Source: Thalassolituus sp. UBA674 (GTDB lineage Bacteria; Pseudomonadota; Gammaproteobacteria; Pseudomonadales; Oceanobacteraceae). Taken from it: a stretch of DNA of 23,034 bases. The stretch spans positions 1 through 23,034 of the forward strand of contig DBNK01000019.1 in the NCBI GenBank assembly GCA_002298335.1, in the 5' to 3' direction. The notes beneath the pieces were generated by a model, which saw only the letters and a program-made list of their open reading frames with translations, did not search any database and was not told the origin of the DNA. Made by a program: the position numbers and the translations under genes. This document shows positions 1-6,814 of this stretch, piece by piece (within the stretch, counting starts at the first letter, position 1; each line of letters starts with the position of its first letter).

Positions 1-1
1 C

Positions 2-724
2 TACGGCGGTATCGGCAGCAACCCCTTCAACCCGGCGATGGTGGGTTATGCGCTGGTGCTGATCTCCTTTCCGGTGCAGATGACCACCACCTGGGCACTG
101 TCCTGGCAGATGTCCGGTCATGAGGTGCTGGGGTTCAGTGACACGCTGAGCGTTATCTTCGGTGGGCAGACGGCTCTGGCCGACAGCTACACCGGTGCCA
201 CCCCGCTGGATCAGTACAAGCATCTGATCGTCAAACAGACGGCGGACGTGGTGATGGGACAATCCACCTTCAACGGTCTGCTGAACGGTGGCTGGGAATG
301 GGTCAATCTCGGTTTCCTGGCCGGGGGACTGTTCCTCCTGCTGAAGCGCATTATCACCTGGCACATCCCGCTGTCGCTGTTGCTGGCACTGACATTATGC
401 TCGCTGATCTTCGGCCATGACCCGGATCTGAAAACCCCACTGTCACTGCACCTGCTGAGTGGCGCTACTATGCTGGGTGCGTTCTTTATTGCCACTGACC
501 CGGTATCCGCTTCAACCACACCGCTGGGCAAGCTGATTTACGGTGCTGGCATCGGTATCTTCCTGTACATCATCCGCACCTGGGGCGCCTACCCGGACGC
601 CATTGCCTTTGCTGTGCTGCTGATGAATTTCGCTGCACCCTTCATTGATGCCTACACCCAGCCACGCGCTTATGGCCACACCAAAGCACGCCGCGGGCTG
701 GTGAATAAGAAGGATCAGGGCTGA
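2..724 (+). CDS. rnfD: Rnf electron transport complex subunit D (5' end outside window)
   Basis: Membrane flavoprotein subunit of the Rnf/Rsx complex, which moves electrons between ferredoxin and NAD(H) across the inner membrane, coupled to ion flux or used to keep SoxR reduced. The reading frame is open from base 2; the first visible residues YGGIGSNPFNPAMVGYA are a conserved RnfD/NqrB stretch, so the Met at 38 is internal and the true start lies upstream of the window. The motif TGATPL (Thr codon 200-202) matches the site where RnfD carries covalent FMN. Several hydrophobic segments follow (for example around bases 300-450 and 530-640), and the segment LLSGATMLGAFFIATDPVSA is family-typical. 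It ends two bases before rnfG, which fits a co-transcribed rnfABCDGE operon. Subunit identity is secure; the direction of physiological electron flow cannot be read from sequence. Confidence 0.95.
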   Translation, partial: YGGIGSNPFNPAMVGYALVLISFPVQMTTTWALSWQMSGHEVLGFSDTLSVIFGGQTALADSYTGATPLDQYKHLIVKQTADVVMGQSTFNGLLNGGWEWVNLGFLAGGLFLLLKRIITWHIPLSLLLALTLCSLIFGHDPDLKTPLSLHLLSGATMLGAFFIATDPVSASTTPLGKLIYGAGIGIFLYIIRTWGAYPDAIAFAVLLMNFAAPFIDAYTQPRAYGHTKARRGLVNKKDQG

Positions 725-726
725 CC

Positions 727-1383
727 ATGAAAGAACTGTTCGGATCCATCCGTCGTAACGCACTCGGCCTCAGTCTGTTTGCCATTGTCACCGCCGGGGT
801 CATCGCTGTTGCACAGACCACCACCGCAGACCGTATCAAAGCCAATATCCGCGCGGCAGAAGCACGCGCCCTGAACGACATCATTCCGCAGAGCGCCTAT
901 AACAATGCCCTGCTCAGCGATACGCTGTTACTGACCGACCACTTTGATACTGCACTGCTCGGCCCCATCGCCGATGGCGCCCTGGCCTACCGGGCACGTC
1001 AAGACGGAGAAGCCGTCGCAGTCCTGCTGCCCGTGGTGGCACCCGACGGTTACACCACCAACATTGATATGATCGTCGGTATCCGTCCGGACGGCAGCAT
1101 CGCCGGGGTACGGGTTGTGGCGCACCGCGAAACGCCTGGGCTGGGCGACAAAGTCGACCGCCGTAAATCAGACTGGATTGAAGGCTTTAACGGCACTTCC
1201 CTGAACGATCCTGCGGAAGAGGCCTGGGCCGTAAAGAAAGACGGTGGTGCGTTTGATCAGTTCACCGGAGCGACCATCACCCCACGGGCCGTGGTCAATG
1301 CCGTTCATAAAGCGCTGACATTTTATGCGGCCAATCACGAGAAACTGCTGTATCTGAAGGGAGATGACACCGATGGCGAATAA
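727..1383 (+). CDS. rnfG: Rnf electron transport complex subunit G
   Basis: Membrane-anchored flavoprotein subunit of the Rnf/Rsx complex, 218 residues, the usual length for the family. One N-terminal membrane helix (about residues 10-30) is followed by a periplasmic FMN-binding domain. The conserved block HRETPGLGDK and the flavinylation motif FTGATITPRAVV are both present; Thr183 is the expected covalent FMN acceptor by homology with RnfG/NqrC. The gene starts two bases after rnfD and its 3' end overlaps rnfE by 11 bases, consistent with translational coupling inside one operon. A separate flavin transferase (ApbE) would be needed for FMN attachment; none is visible in the window. Confidence 0.96.
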   Translation: MKELFGSIRRNALGLSLFAIVTAGVIAVAQTTTADRIKANIRAAEARALNDIIPQSAYNNALLSDTLLLTDHFDTALLGPIADGALAYRARQDGEAVAVLLPVVAPDGYTTNIDMIVGIRPDGSIAGVRVVAHRETPGLGDKVDRRKSDWIEGFNGTSLNDPAEEAWAVKKDGGAFDQFTGATITPRAVVNAVHKALTFYAANHEKLLYLKGDDTDGE

Positions 1384-2086
1384 ATCCCTGCGTGACATCA
1401 GCATGGACGGCCTCTGGACCAACAACCCGGCGCTGGTACAGCTGCTGGGCTTGTGCCCGCTGCTCGCGGTTACCGGCTCTGTGGTCAATGCACTGGGGCT
1501 GGGGCTGGCCACTGTGCTGGTTCTGGTCGGCTCCAACCTGTCTGTTTCGCTGATCCGTAACCACGTATCGGAAGCCGTACGTCTGCCTGCCTTTGTCATG
1601 ATCATTGCGTCGTTTGTGACGGTGGCCGAGCTGGTGATGCAGGCTTTTACCTACGAGCTGTATGAAATTCTGGGCATTTTCATCCCTCTGATCGTTACCA
1701 ACTGCGCTATTCTCGGTCGGGCTGATGCCTTTGCCAGCAAAAATCCGGTGCTGCCTTCTGTGCTTGATGGACTGATGATGGGGCTCGGCTTTACTCTGGT
1801 ACTGATTCTGCTCGGCGGTATCCGTGAGGTGCTGGGTGAAGGTGTGCTGTTCAGCAACATGCAGCTGCTGTTTGGTCCTTCTGCCGCGAACTGGCAGATA
1901 ACGGTCTTTCCTGATTATCCTGACTTTCTTTTCGCTATTCTCCCACCCGGTGCCTTTGTCGCCATGGGTCTCCTGATCGCCATCAAAAACATCATCGACG
2001 CTCAGCAGAAAGCCCGGGCAGAAGCCCGCAAAGCACCGGTTACCGCAGGCAGCAAGCGGGTCCGCGTTACTGGTAAAATCAGCTGA
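1373..2086 (+). CDS. rnfE: Rnf electron transport complex subunit E
   Basis: Integral membrane subunit of Rnf/Rsx, homologous to NqrD/NqrE and RnfA; in the family, RnfA and RnfE pack as inverted partners holding an iron-sulfur cluster in the membrane. I chose the ATG at 1373 (237 residues, starting MANKSLRDIS) over the upstream ATG at 1364 because AAGGGAG at 1357-1363 then sits nine bases away, a workable Shine-Dalgarno distance. Family hallmarks seen are the early NPALVQLLGLCPLLAVT and the central IPLIVTNCAILGRADAFA segment, whose Cys residues are the cluster ligands by homology. The C-terminus is an ordinary basic tail. In many gammaproteobacteria nth follows rnfE; here an unrelated aldehyde dehydrogenase follows instead. 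Confidence 0.95.
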   Translation: MANKSLRDISMDGLWTNNPALVQLLGLCPLLAVTGSVVNALGLGLATVLVLVGSNLSVSLIRNHVSEAVRLPAFVMIIASFVTVAELVMQAFTYELYEILGIFIPLIVTNCAILGRADAFASKNPVLPSVLDGLMMGLGFTLVLILLGGIREVLGEGVLFSNMQLLFGPSAANWQITVFPDYPDFLFAILPPGAFVAMGLLIAIKNIIDAQQKARAEARKAPVTAGSKRVRVTGKIS

Positions 2087-2106
2087 ACAGCGGCCACAAT
2101 GAATGT

Positions 2107-2131
2107 GGCGTTTGGCCACCGGCCTGACGCC
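2107..2131 (+). terminator. GC-rich hairpin after rnfE, possible non-canonical terminator
   Basis: The outer arms GGCGT (2107-2111) and ACGCC (2127-2131) and the inner arms GGCC (2114-2117) and GGCC (2121-2124) close a stable stem around an ACC loop. There is no following T-tract, so this is not a classical intrinsic terminator. It may stabilise the rnf mRNA 3' end or give partial termination. It is the only strong hairpin between rnfE and the next gene. Confidence 0.35.
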
Positions 2132-2182
2132 ACCGGAACATCTGTACCGGAACCCTGCTGGTATGCGTTGGGGATACCGTTC

Positions 2183-2188
2183 TATAAT
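2183..2188 (+). promoter_or_regulatory. Perfect -10 box (TATAAT) upstream of the aldehyde dehydrogenase gene
   Basis: TATAAT at 2183-2188 lies about 68 bases before the dehydrogenase start. No good -35 box is seen at 16-18 bases upstream, so this is either an activator-dependent promoter or chance. A second, weaker TATAAC occurs at about 2197-2202. Confidence 0.4.
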
Positions 2189-2255
2189 GCCCGACCTATA
2201 ACGATAACTGTATTCCGCTATCCGGCTGTAGCCGGCATCAGAATGGATGGGACCT

Positions 2256-3851
2256 ATGAATATTGCGCATACCGATGTGGCTTACGAAGTCAGTATTAAT
2301 CCGGCCACTCTGGAAGAGATCGGTCGCCTGCCAATGACCACGCCGGAAGGCTTCACCGAAGCCTTTGAACAGGCCCGCCAGGCTCAGAAGGCCTGGGCTG
2401 AGCTGAGCTATAAGCAGCGTGCCAGATACATTCTGAAAATGGCCGATTACATCCGCGATCATGCCGATGAGCTGGCCGATATCATCAGCCGGGATAATGG
2501 TAAGCTCAAGATTGATGCCATGACGACTGAGGTGCTGCCTTCTGTCATGAGCTGTACCTGGTACGCCAAAAACGCGCCTAAGGTACTCAAAGACAAGCTG
2601 CTGATGCCACCATCACTGCTGTTTTTCAACAAGTGGTCCAAGCGTATTTACCAGCCAATCGGTACTCTTGGCATCATCAGCCCGTGGAACTACCCCTTCA
2701 GTATCCCGTTCGGTGAAATTGTTATGGCACTGATGGCCGGTAATGCGGTCGTGCTGAAGGTTGCCGCTCAGACTCCTATGGTGGGTGAAGCCATTGAGAA
2801 AGTAATCCGGTCTTCCGGTCTGCCGGATGGCCTGTTCCATCATGTGGTTGGCTCAGGTTCCAAAGTGCTGAACGCCATGCTTGAGAACGGCGCGAATAAA
2901 ATCTTCTTCACCGGTTCAACCTTTGCCGGCAAGCAGGTCATGAAGTCCTGTGCCGACTATCTGGTCCCCTGCTCTCTGGAACTGGGTGGTAACGATGCCA
3001 TGCTGGTGCTTGAGGATGCTCCGATCGAACGGGCCGTAAATGGTGCCATCTGGGGTGCCTTCCAGAACGCCGGTCAGTCCTGTGGTGGTGTGAAGCGTGT
3101 CTACGTGCACGAAAAGGTGTATGACAAGTTCATCGAGATGGCCATTGCCAAGACCAAAGCAACCCGTCATGGCCTGAACGGTTATGATACGGACATGGGT
3201 GCCGTCACCACCGAGAAGCAATTCCAGACCCTGCAGAAAGAACTGCAGATGGCACTGGATAACGGTGCCACCATCGCGGCTCAGTCCACACCGGTAGGTG
3301 AGCAGAAAGGCTATTTCTTCCCGGCGACTCTGCTGACCGGTGTCACCAACGACATGGAGTTCATCAAAGACGAAATCTTTGGTCCTTTCATGCCTGTGGT
3401 CAAAGTCAGCTCCGATGAAGAAGCCATCGCCATGGCCAACGACTCTCAGTACGGTCTGACCGCCTCCGTCTGGACCAAAGACAACGCCAAAGGTGTGCGT
3501 CTGGCCAAGAAACTTCAGGCTGGTGCGGTTACCGTCAACGACCACCTCTACACTCACGGTCTGGCGAATACTGAATGGGGTGGCCCGAAAGAGTCCGGTA
3601 TCGGCCGTACTCACGGTGCACTGGGTCTGCATGAAGTATCAGAATCCAAGATCATTAACTGGGATATTCTGCCAACCCTGAGCAAAAAGAACGCCTGGTG
3701 GTTCCCGTTTGATGAAGCCATCTACCGCAACATGATGAAGCTGACCGCGTATCCGAAACCAAAAAGCGCCATGCAGTGGGTGATGCTGAACTTAACGGTT
3801 CTGCCGAAAGTTCTGCTGCGCATGATCAGCAAATGGAAAGTGAAGAAATAA
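2256..3851 (+). CDS. Aldehyde dehydrogenase family protein with C-terminal hydrophobic tail
   Basis: NAD(P)-dependent aldehyde dehydrogenase, oxidising an aldehyde to the carboxylate; the substrate is not readable from sequence. The ATG at 2256 (531 residues, MNIAHTDVAYEV) follows a GGATGGGA ribosome-binding-like stretch; an in-frame ATG at 2247 is the alternative. ALDH motifs are in order: SPWNYPF, the cofactor-binding FFTGSTFAGK, the general-base Glu242 in LELGGND, and the nucleophile Cys276 in GQSCGG. The Glu-Cys spacing of 34 is normal. After the usual ALDH core comes an extra tail of about 55 residues (WWFPFDEAIYRNMMK onward) ending in a hydrophobic then basic stretch (WVMLNLTVLPKVLLRMISKW), which suggests membrane association as in long-chain fatty aldehyde dehydrogenases. 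That role is inference. The gene stands alone between the rnf operon and a strong terminator. Confidence 0.9.
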   Translation: MNIAHTDVAYEVSINPATLEEIGRLPMTTPEGFTEAFEQARQAQKAWAELSYKQRARYILKMADYIRDHADELADIISRDNGKLKIDAMTTEVLPSVMSCTWYAKNAPKVLKDKLLMPPSLLFFNKWSKRIYQPIGTLGIISPWNYPFSIPFGEIVMALMAGNAVVLKVAAQTPMVGEAIEKVIRSSGLPDGLFHHVVGSGSKVLNAMLENGANKIFFTGSTFAGKQVMKSCADYLVPCSLELGGNDAMLVLEDAPIERAVNGAIWGAFQNAGQSCGGVKRVYVHEKVYDKFIEMAIAKTKATRHGLNGYDTDMGAVTTEKQFQTLQKELQMALDNGATIAAQSTPVGEQKGYFFPATLLTGVTNDMEFIKDEIFGPFMPVVKVSSDEEAIAMANDSQYGLTASVWTKDNAKGVRLAKKLQAGAVTVNDHLYTHGLANTEWGGPKESGIGRTHGALGLHEVSESKIINWDILPTLSKKNAWWFPFDEAIYRNMMKLTAYPKPKSAMQWVMLNLTVLPKVLLRMISKWKVKK

Positions 3852-3866
3852 CCTTTCCTCATGACC

Positions 3867-3897
3867 AAAAAAAGCAGCCATCAGGCTGCTTTTTTTT
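3867..3897. terminator. Bidirectional intrinsic terminator
   Basis: Stem AGCAGCC (3873-3879) and GGCTGCT (3884-3890) around the loop ATCA, preceded by a run of A and followed by eight T (3890-3897). It works in both directions, ending the aldehyde dehydrogenase transcript on the + strand and the small-gene pair on the - strand. Confidence 0.92.
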
Positions 3898-3909
3898 GTG
3901 TCCGGCTTA

Positions 3910-4260
3910 TTAAGCCGCATGGCGTGGTTTGTGTCGCGGGCGGATAACCGGTGCCAGCTTTGGCTCACCACGAACAACCACTTCGATAGCCGACTGACGG
4001 GGTGTCTGCAGCGGTTCAGCGATGTCTGCAAACAGAATATCCAGATCGTCGCCCTGAATCTGCTGACCTGAACGAACCGGCTCTGGTAATGCAGGGCTCA
4101 TACGGCTGATAAAGGATACGGCAATCAAAGGGGCAATAAAGAAGGCGCTGATCAGCAAGGACTGAAGCCAGGCACCGGACACCTGATCGGTGGCGGCAAA
4201 CGCAGGCCATGGGGTCAGGGCAAACAGAATAACAACGTGAGGCAGAGTACTTCTTTTCAT
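3910..4260 (-). CDS. Small exported/membrane protein of unknown function, paralog A
   Basis: I do not recognise this 116-residue protein. The ATG at 4260 is chosen because GGAGAG (4265-4270) sits four bases upstream; a GTG at 4272 lies in front of that site and is unlikely. Residues 1-22 look like a signal peptide ending PAFA before ATDQ. A second hydrophobic segment, about residues 33-52 (LQSLLISAFFIAPLIAVSFI), is followed by SR and then an acidic/proline-containing region. The protein ends in the basic IRPRHKPRHAA, which favours a cytoplasmic C-terminus. It is a paralog of the protein encoded at 4545-4895: same length, shared LQSLLI-FF-APL segment, shared LPE, VVV-GEP, PIRP/VIRP and terminal RHAA. 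The 284-base gap upstream holds the leader element plus a small inverted repeat TTAAC-GATT-GTTAA (4321-4334), and no convincing gene. Confidence 0.75.
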   Translation of the reverse strand: MKRSTLPHVVILFALTPWPAFAATDQVSGAWLQSLLISAFFIAPLIAVSFISRMSPALPEPVRSGQQIQGDDLDILFADIAEPLQTPRQSAIEVVVRGEPKLAPVIRPRHKPRHAA

Positions 4261-4274
4261 TGATCTCTCCACTT

Positions 4275-4289
4275 GGATTATCCAATCCG
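4275..4289 (-). promoter_or_regulatory. Shared leader element of paralog A
   Basis: On the - strand this reads CGGATTGGATAATCC, 14 bases before the start codon. It includes a 13-base palindrome TTGGATTATCCAA (4273-4285, + strand). A near-identical element (12 of 15 bases) is at the same place in front of paralog B. It could be an operator or an RNA hairpin close to the ribosome binding site. Confidence 0.5.
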
Positions 4290-4544
4290 GTAAGTAGTTA
4301 CAGCTGGTGTTTGTTTTTATTTAACGATTGTTAATCGATCTGAATTCAGTATATGCCCGGGAAAATAAAAGCTCGTATTGTTTCACGGTGATTGTGTTGT
4401 GTTCGTGTAACCGCGGCTGAAGAACTGAAGAATCGCTTATCCATCCGGTAAAGCGGGTCTGCTTACGGCCATTCAGGACGGAAAATCCGGCGGCAGAAGC
4501 AGCGCATACCAGCCTGCTCAGCACACCGGGATTCTGTTACTGGC

Positions 4545-4895
4545 TTACGCCGCATGGCGGCTCTTACGGGGCTCTTTCGGCCTGATTGGTTCCCTGACTT
4601 CAGGTTCACCATCAACCACCACCTGCAGCGCTGGCTGGCGGATAAACTCATCCGCTTCTTCCGGTCCGATGGCTTCGGTCACGTGCAGGTCTTCAGCACG
4701 CAGTAATGACCGTTCGGGCAGTGATGGATTAACCCGTCCCAGCAGACTGGCGAACAGCAAGGGAGCCAGGAAGAAGCTGGTGATCAGGAGAGACTGCAGA
4801 AAGTCAGCCGGGACCTCCTGTCCGGCAGCGGCGAGGGCTGGCAGCGACCAGCCGGCAATGAGTGGAACTGCTGTAAGCGAAGTACTTCTGTCCAT
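4545..4895 (-). CDS. Small exported/membrane protein of unknown function, paralog B
   Basis: Unrecognised 116-residue protein, the tandem paralog of the one at 3910-4260. The ATG at 4895 is preceded by GGGAGGGA. It has a signal-peptide-like N-terminus ending PALA before AAGQ, then a hydrophobic segment (about residues 33-52, LQSLLITSFFLAPLLFASLL) followed by GR, an acidic middle (AIGPEEADEF), the block QVVVDGEPE, and a basic end PIRPKEPRKSRHAA. The first coding bases are also alike in the two genes (AGAAGTACT follows the start region in both), which supports gene duplication. A possible -10 TATACT lies at 4992-4997 on the - strand with a poor -35. The two genes are transcribed in the same direction, but the 284-base gap makes separate promoters likely. 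Function cannot be inferred beyond an envelope location. Confidence 0.78.
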   Translation of the reverse strand: MDRSTSLTAVPLIAGWSLPALAAAGQEVPADFLQSLLITSFFLAPLLFASLLGRVNPSLPERSLLRAEDLHVTEAIGPEEADEFIRQPALQVVVDGEPEVREPIRPKEPRKSRHAA

Positions 4896-4910
4896 AAGTC
4901 CCTCCCGGGG

Positions 4911-4925
4911 GGATTCTCCGATCCC
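4911..4925 (-). promoter_or_regulatory. Shared leader element of paralog B
   Basis: On the - strand this reads GGGATCGGAGAATCC, 15 bases before the start codon, matching the element in front of paralog A at 12 of 15 positions. The ends GGAT and ATCC can pair. It lies just upstream of the GGGAGGGA ribosome binding site. Confidence 0.5.
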
Positions 4926-5157
4926 GTCATGTGTTTATGGCCTTTCGTACTCTGAGACGGAAACAGTCCCGGAAACGTTTAAGGCGGAGAGAGTATATGA
5001 AGAGAAGTTTTTCACGGAAATGACAGTTACAGGTTAGTTCTGTTGCTGCTGGGTAAAGCATACATTCGGCTGAATGACAGAGCTGCCAGAGCTCAGAGCT
5101 CCGGCATAGAGAGGCTGAGACATCGTCCCAGGAACAGGGAAAAGGACTGAACCGCTC

Positions 5158-5637
5158 TCAGAGCCCTTCTTCAGTCAACAGGAGGTTGGCGTGTGTCCCT
5201 TCATCAAGATAAGTCGGGCAGCCCTCCCCTTCCTGGACAGCATACTCCGCGGTAATGACCTGCCCGGTGGACAGATAGCCGTCGCTGCGGGCGTTGAATG
5301 CCCATGTCCCACCTTCGCTCCCAAAAGCACAGGGTAAGGTACAGTGCAGCCCCTCTCCGGTCACGGAGACGTTATTCCCCGTCTCTGCCAGTAACTGAAG
5401 CTCCGTGTCAGACAGCGGAGTGTCATTAACTACCAGATCGGTGAGGTCGACGTCACCGATGACGGCTCCGCTCTGAGAACCACTGGCCGAGTCGATATGC
5501 AGAACCGGCTCCAGTTCAATGATGACACAGGGACCGACAAGGGTATCCTCAACCTCAGAGTCTCCGCCACAAGCGCTCAGTAACAGAGGTCCCGCGCTGA
5601 TCAGCGCGCCAGCGAGTATCCACCCGGTGTGTCTCAT
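5158..5637 (-). CDS. Lipoprotein of unknown function
   Basis: The frame stays open far upstream through the antisense of trhO, but the real start is the ATG at 5637 (159 residues). It has GGAAG about six bases before it and begins a lipoprotein signal peptide with lipobox LSAC (Cys23). The mature part has four more cysteines (GPC, LHC, LPC, EGC), enough for two disulfides, and a Gly/Thr/Ser-rich pattern with DGYLSTGQ that resembles small beta-sandwich (carboxypeptidase-regulatory-like) domains. That resemblance is weak. It is divergent from trhO across a 135-base gap. The 262 bases downstream, up to paralog B, hold a 9-bp imperfect inverted repeat (5085-5105) but no T-tract, so no terminator is evident. 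Function is unknown; an outer-membrane or periplasm-facing location is likely. Confidence 0.8.
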   Translation of the reverse strand: MRHTGWILAGALISAGPLLLSACGGDSEVEDTLVGPCVIIELEPVLHIDSASGSQSGAVIGDVDLTDLVVNDTPLSDTELQLLAETGNNVSVTGEGLHCTLPCAFGSEGGTWAFNARSDGYLSTGQVITAEYAVQEGEGCPTYLDEGTHANLLLTEEGL

Positions 5638-5772
5638 CGTGCTTCCTGCCAGGGTTGGGGTGATCGGACGCTGATTTTGATTTAAAATCCGCCGCCCGAC
5701 AATGCTGCAGCTGAAATGCAGCCATTGATGAACATTTGCCCCGGTTTTACGTTCCGGCAAGCGAGGAAAACT

Positions 5773-6768
5773 ATGACAGATACCGCCCCCGTTGTGGTCT
5801 GTGCCCTGTACAAATTCGTCACACTCGACGATTTTGAAACACTGCGCGCCCCACTGCACACCACCATGATCACCAATGGCGTCAAAGGCACGCTGCTGCT
5901 GGCCGAAGAAGGCATCAATGGCACTGTCTCCGGCAGTCGTGCCGGCATTGATGCCCTGCTCAACTGGCTGAAACAGGACCCGCGTCTGGCGGACATCAGC
6001 CACAAAGAGTCTTACGAAGCGACCCAGCCTTTCTACCGCACTAAGGTCAAACTCAAAAAAGAGATTGTCACTATGGGTGTGGAAGGCATTGATCCCAAGC
6101 GCGTAGTGGGTACCTATGTGAAACCAGCAGACTGGAATGCTCTGATTTCTGACCCTGGAGTCATTCTGGTGGATACGCGTAACGATTACGAAGTAGAAAT
6201 CGGCACGTTCAAAGGAGCCATTGATCCGGCCACCAAAACCTTCCGTGAATTTCCGCAGTACGTTAAAGAGAATCTGGACCCGGAGAAACATAAGAAAGTC
6301 GCCATGTTCTGCACCGGTGGCATCCGTTGTGAGAAATCAACGGCTTACCTTAAGGAACAGGGCTTCGATGAGGTGTATCACCTCGAAGGCGGGATTCTGA
6401 AATACCTCGAAGAAGTACCGAAAGAAGAATCCCTGTGGGAAGGTGAATGCTTTGTGTTCGATAACCGGGTGACCGTTGACCATGACCTGAAGCCAGGTCA
6501 GTACGACCAGTGCCATGCCTGTCGCCGCCCGATTACGGGTGAGGACAAAGCATCAGAACACTACATCGCCGGTGTCAGCTGCCCACACTGCATCGATGAA
6601 TACACGGATGAGCAGCGCGAACGTTTCCGTCAGCGTGAGCGTCAGGTGCAGATTGCCCGGGAACGGGGTGAAGAGCACATTGGCTGCGACCGTAAAAAAC
6701 AGGTCGCCAGACGACGTGAAGAAAAGATGGCGTTCAAAGAATCCCAGCGCCAGCACAACAAGCACTGA
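5773..6768 (+). CDS. trhO: tRNA uridine(34) hydroxylase TrhO (rhodanese-like, YceA family)
   Basis: Catalyses oxygen-dependent hydroxylation of uridine 34 in a subset of tRNAs, the first step to 5-(carboxy)methoxyuridine at the wobble base. The ATG at 5773 (331 residues, MTDTAPVVVCALYKF) is preceded by GAGG at 5763-5766; the frame extends upstream, but that part is not family-like. An N-terminal acylphosphatase-like region (LLLAEEGINGTVSG) is followed by the rhodanese domain with VDTRNDYEVEIGTFKGA. The active-site loop FCTGGIRCEKS contains Cys180. The C-terminal part has C-x2-C pairs (QCHACRR, SCPHC) and a highly charged tail, typical of the family. It is a stand-alone gene that converges with the downstream hydrolase gene. 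Confidence 0.95.
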   Translation: MTDTAPVVVCALYKFVTLDDFETLRAPLHTTMITNGVKGTLLLAEEGINGTVSGSRAGIDALLNWLKQDPRLADISHKESYEATQPFYRTKVKLKKEIVTMGVEGIDPKRVVGTYVKPADWNALISDPGVILVDTRNDYEVEIGTFKGAIDPATKTFREFPQYVKENLDPEKHKKVAMFCTGGIRCEKSTAYLKEQGFDEVYHLEGGILKYLEEVPKEESLWEGECFVFDNRVTVDHDLKPGQYDQCHACRRPITGEDKASEHYIAGVSCPHCIDEYTDEQRERFRQRERQVQIARERGEEHIGCDRKKQVARRREEKMAFKESQRQHNKH

Positions 6769-6778
6769 TTTCCGGTCT

Positions 6779-6814
6779 GTTGAAGCTGGCCTGTTGTTTC
6801 AGGCCGTCCTCAAC
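6779..6814. terminator. Hairpin between convergent trhO and hydrolase genes
   Basis: GGCCTG (6788-6793) pairs with CAGGCC (6800-6805) around a 6-base loop. An outer GTTGA (6779-6783) pairs with TCAAC (6810-6814) across a 4x4 internal loop. There is no T-tract in either direction, so termination strength is uncertain. The stem overlaps the hydrolase stop codon. Confidence 0.4.

Noticed and set aside
1295..2119. Long antisense frame across rnfG/rnfE
   Set aside because: Gln/Arg/His-rich composition typical of a shadow frame; the + strand genes are unambiguous.
4321..4524. A 67-residue frame between the two paralogs, - strand
   Set aside because: It starts with GTG, has no ribosome binding site and has no recognisable protein features.
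5085..5105. Imperfect 9-bp inverted repeat downstream of the lipoprotein gene
   Set aside because: One mismatch and no T-tract in the needed direction, so it is not called a terminator.
5158..6291. A 377-residue frame on the - strand running through trhO
   Set aside because: The upstream two-thirds is antisense to trhO. The lipoprotein signal peptide and ribosome binding site place the real start at 5637.
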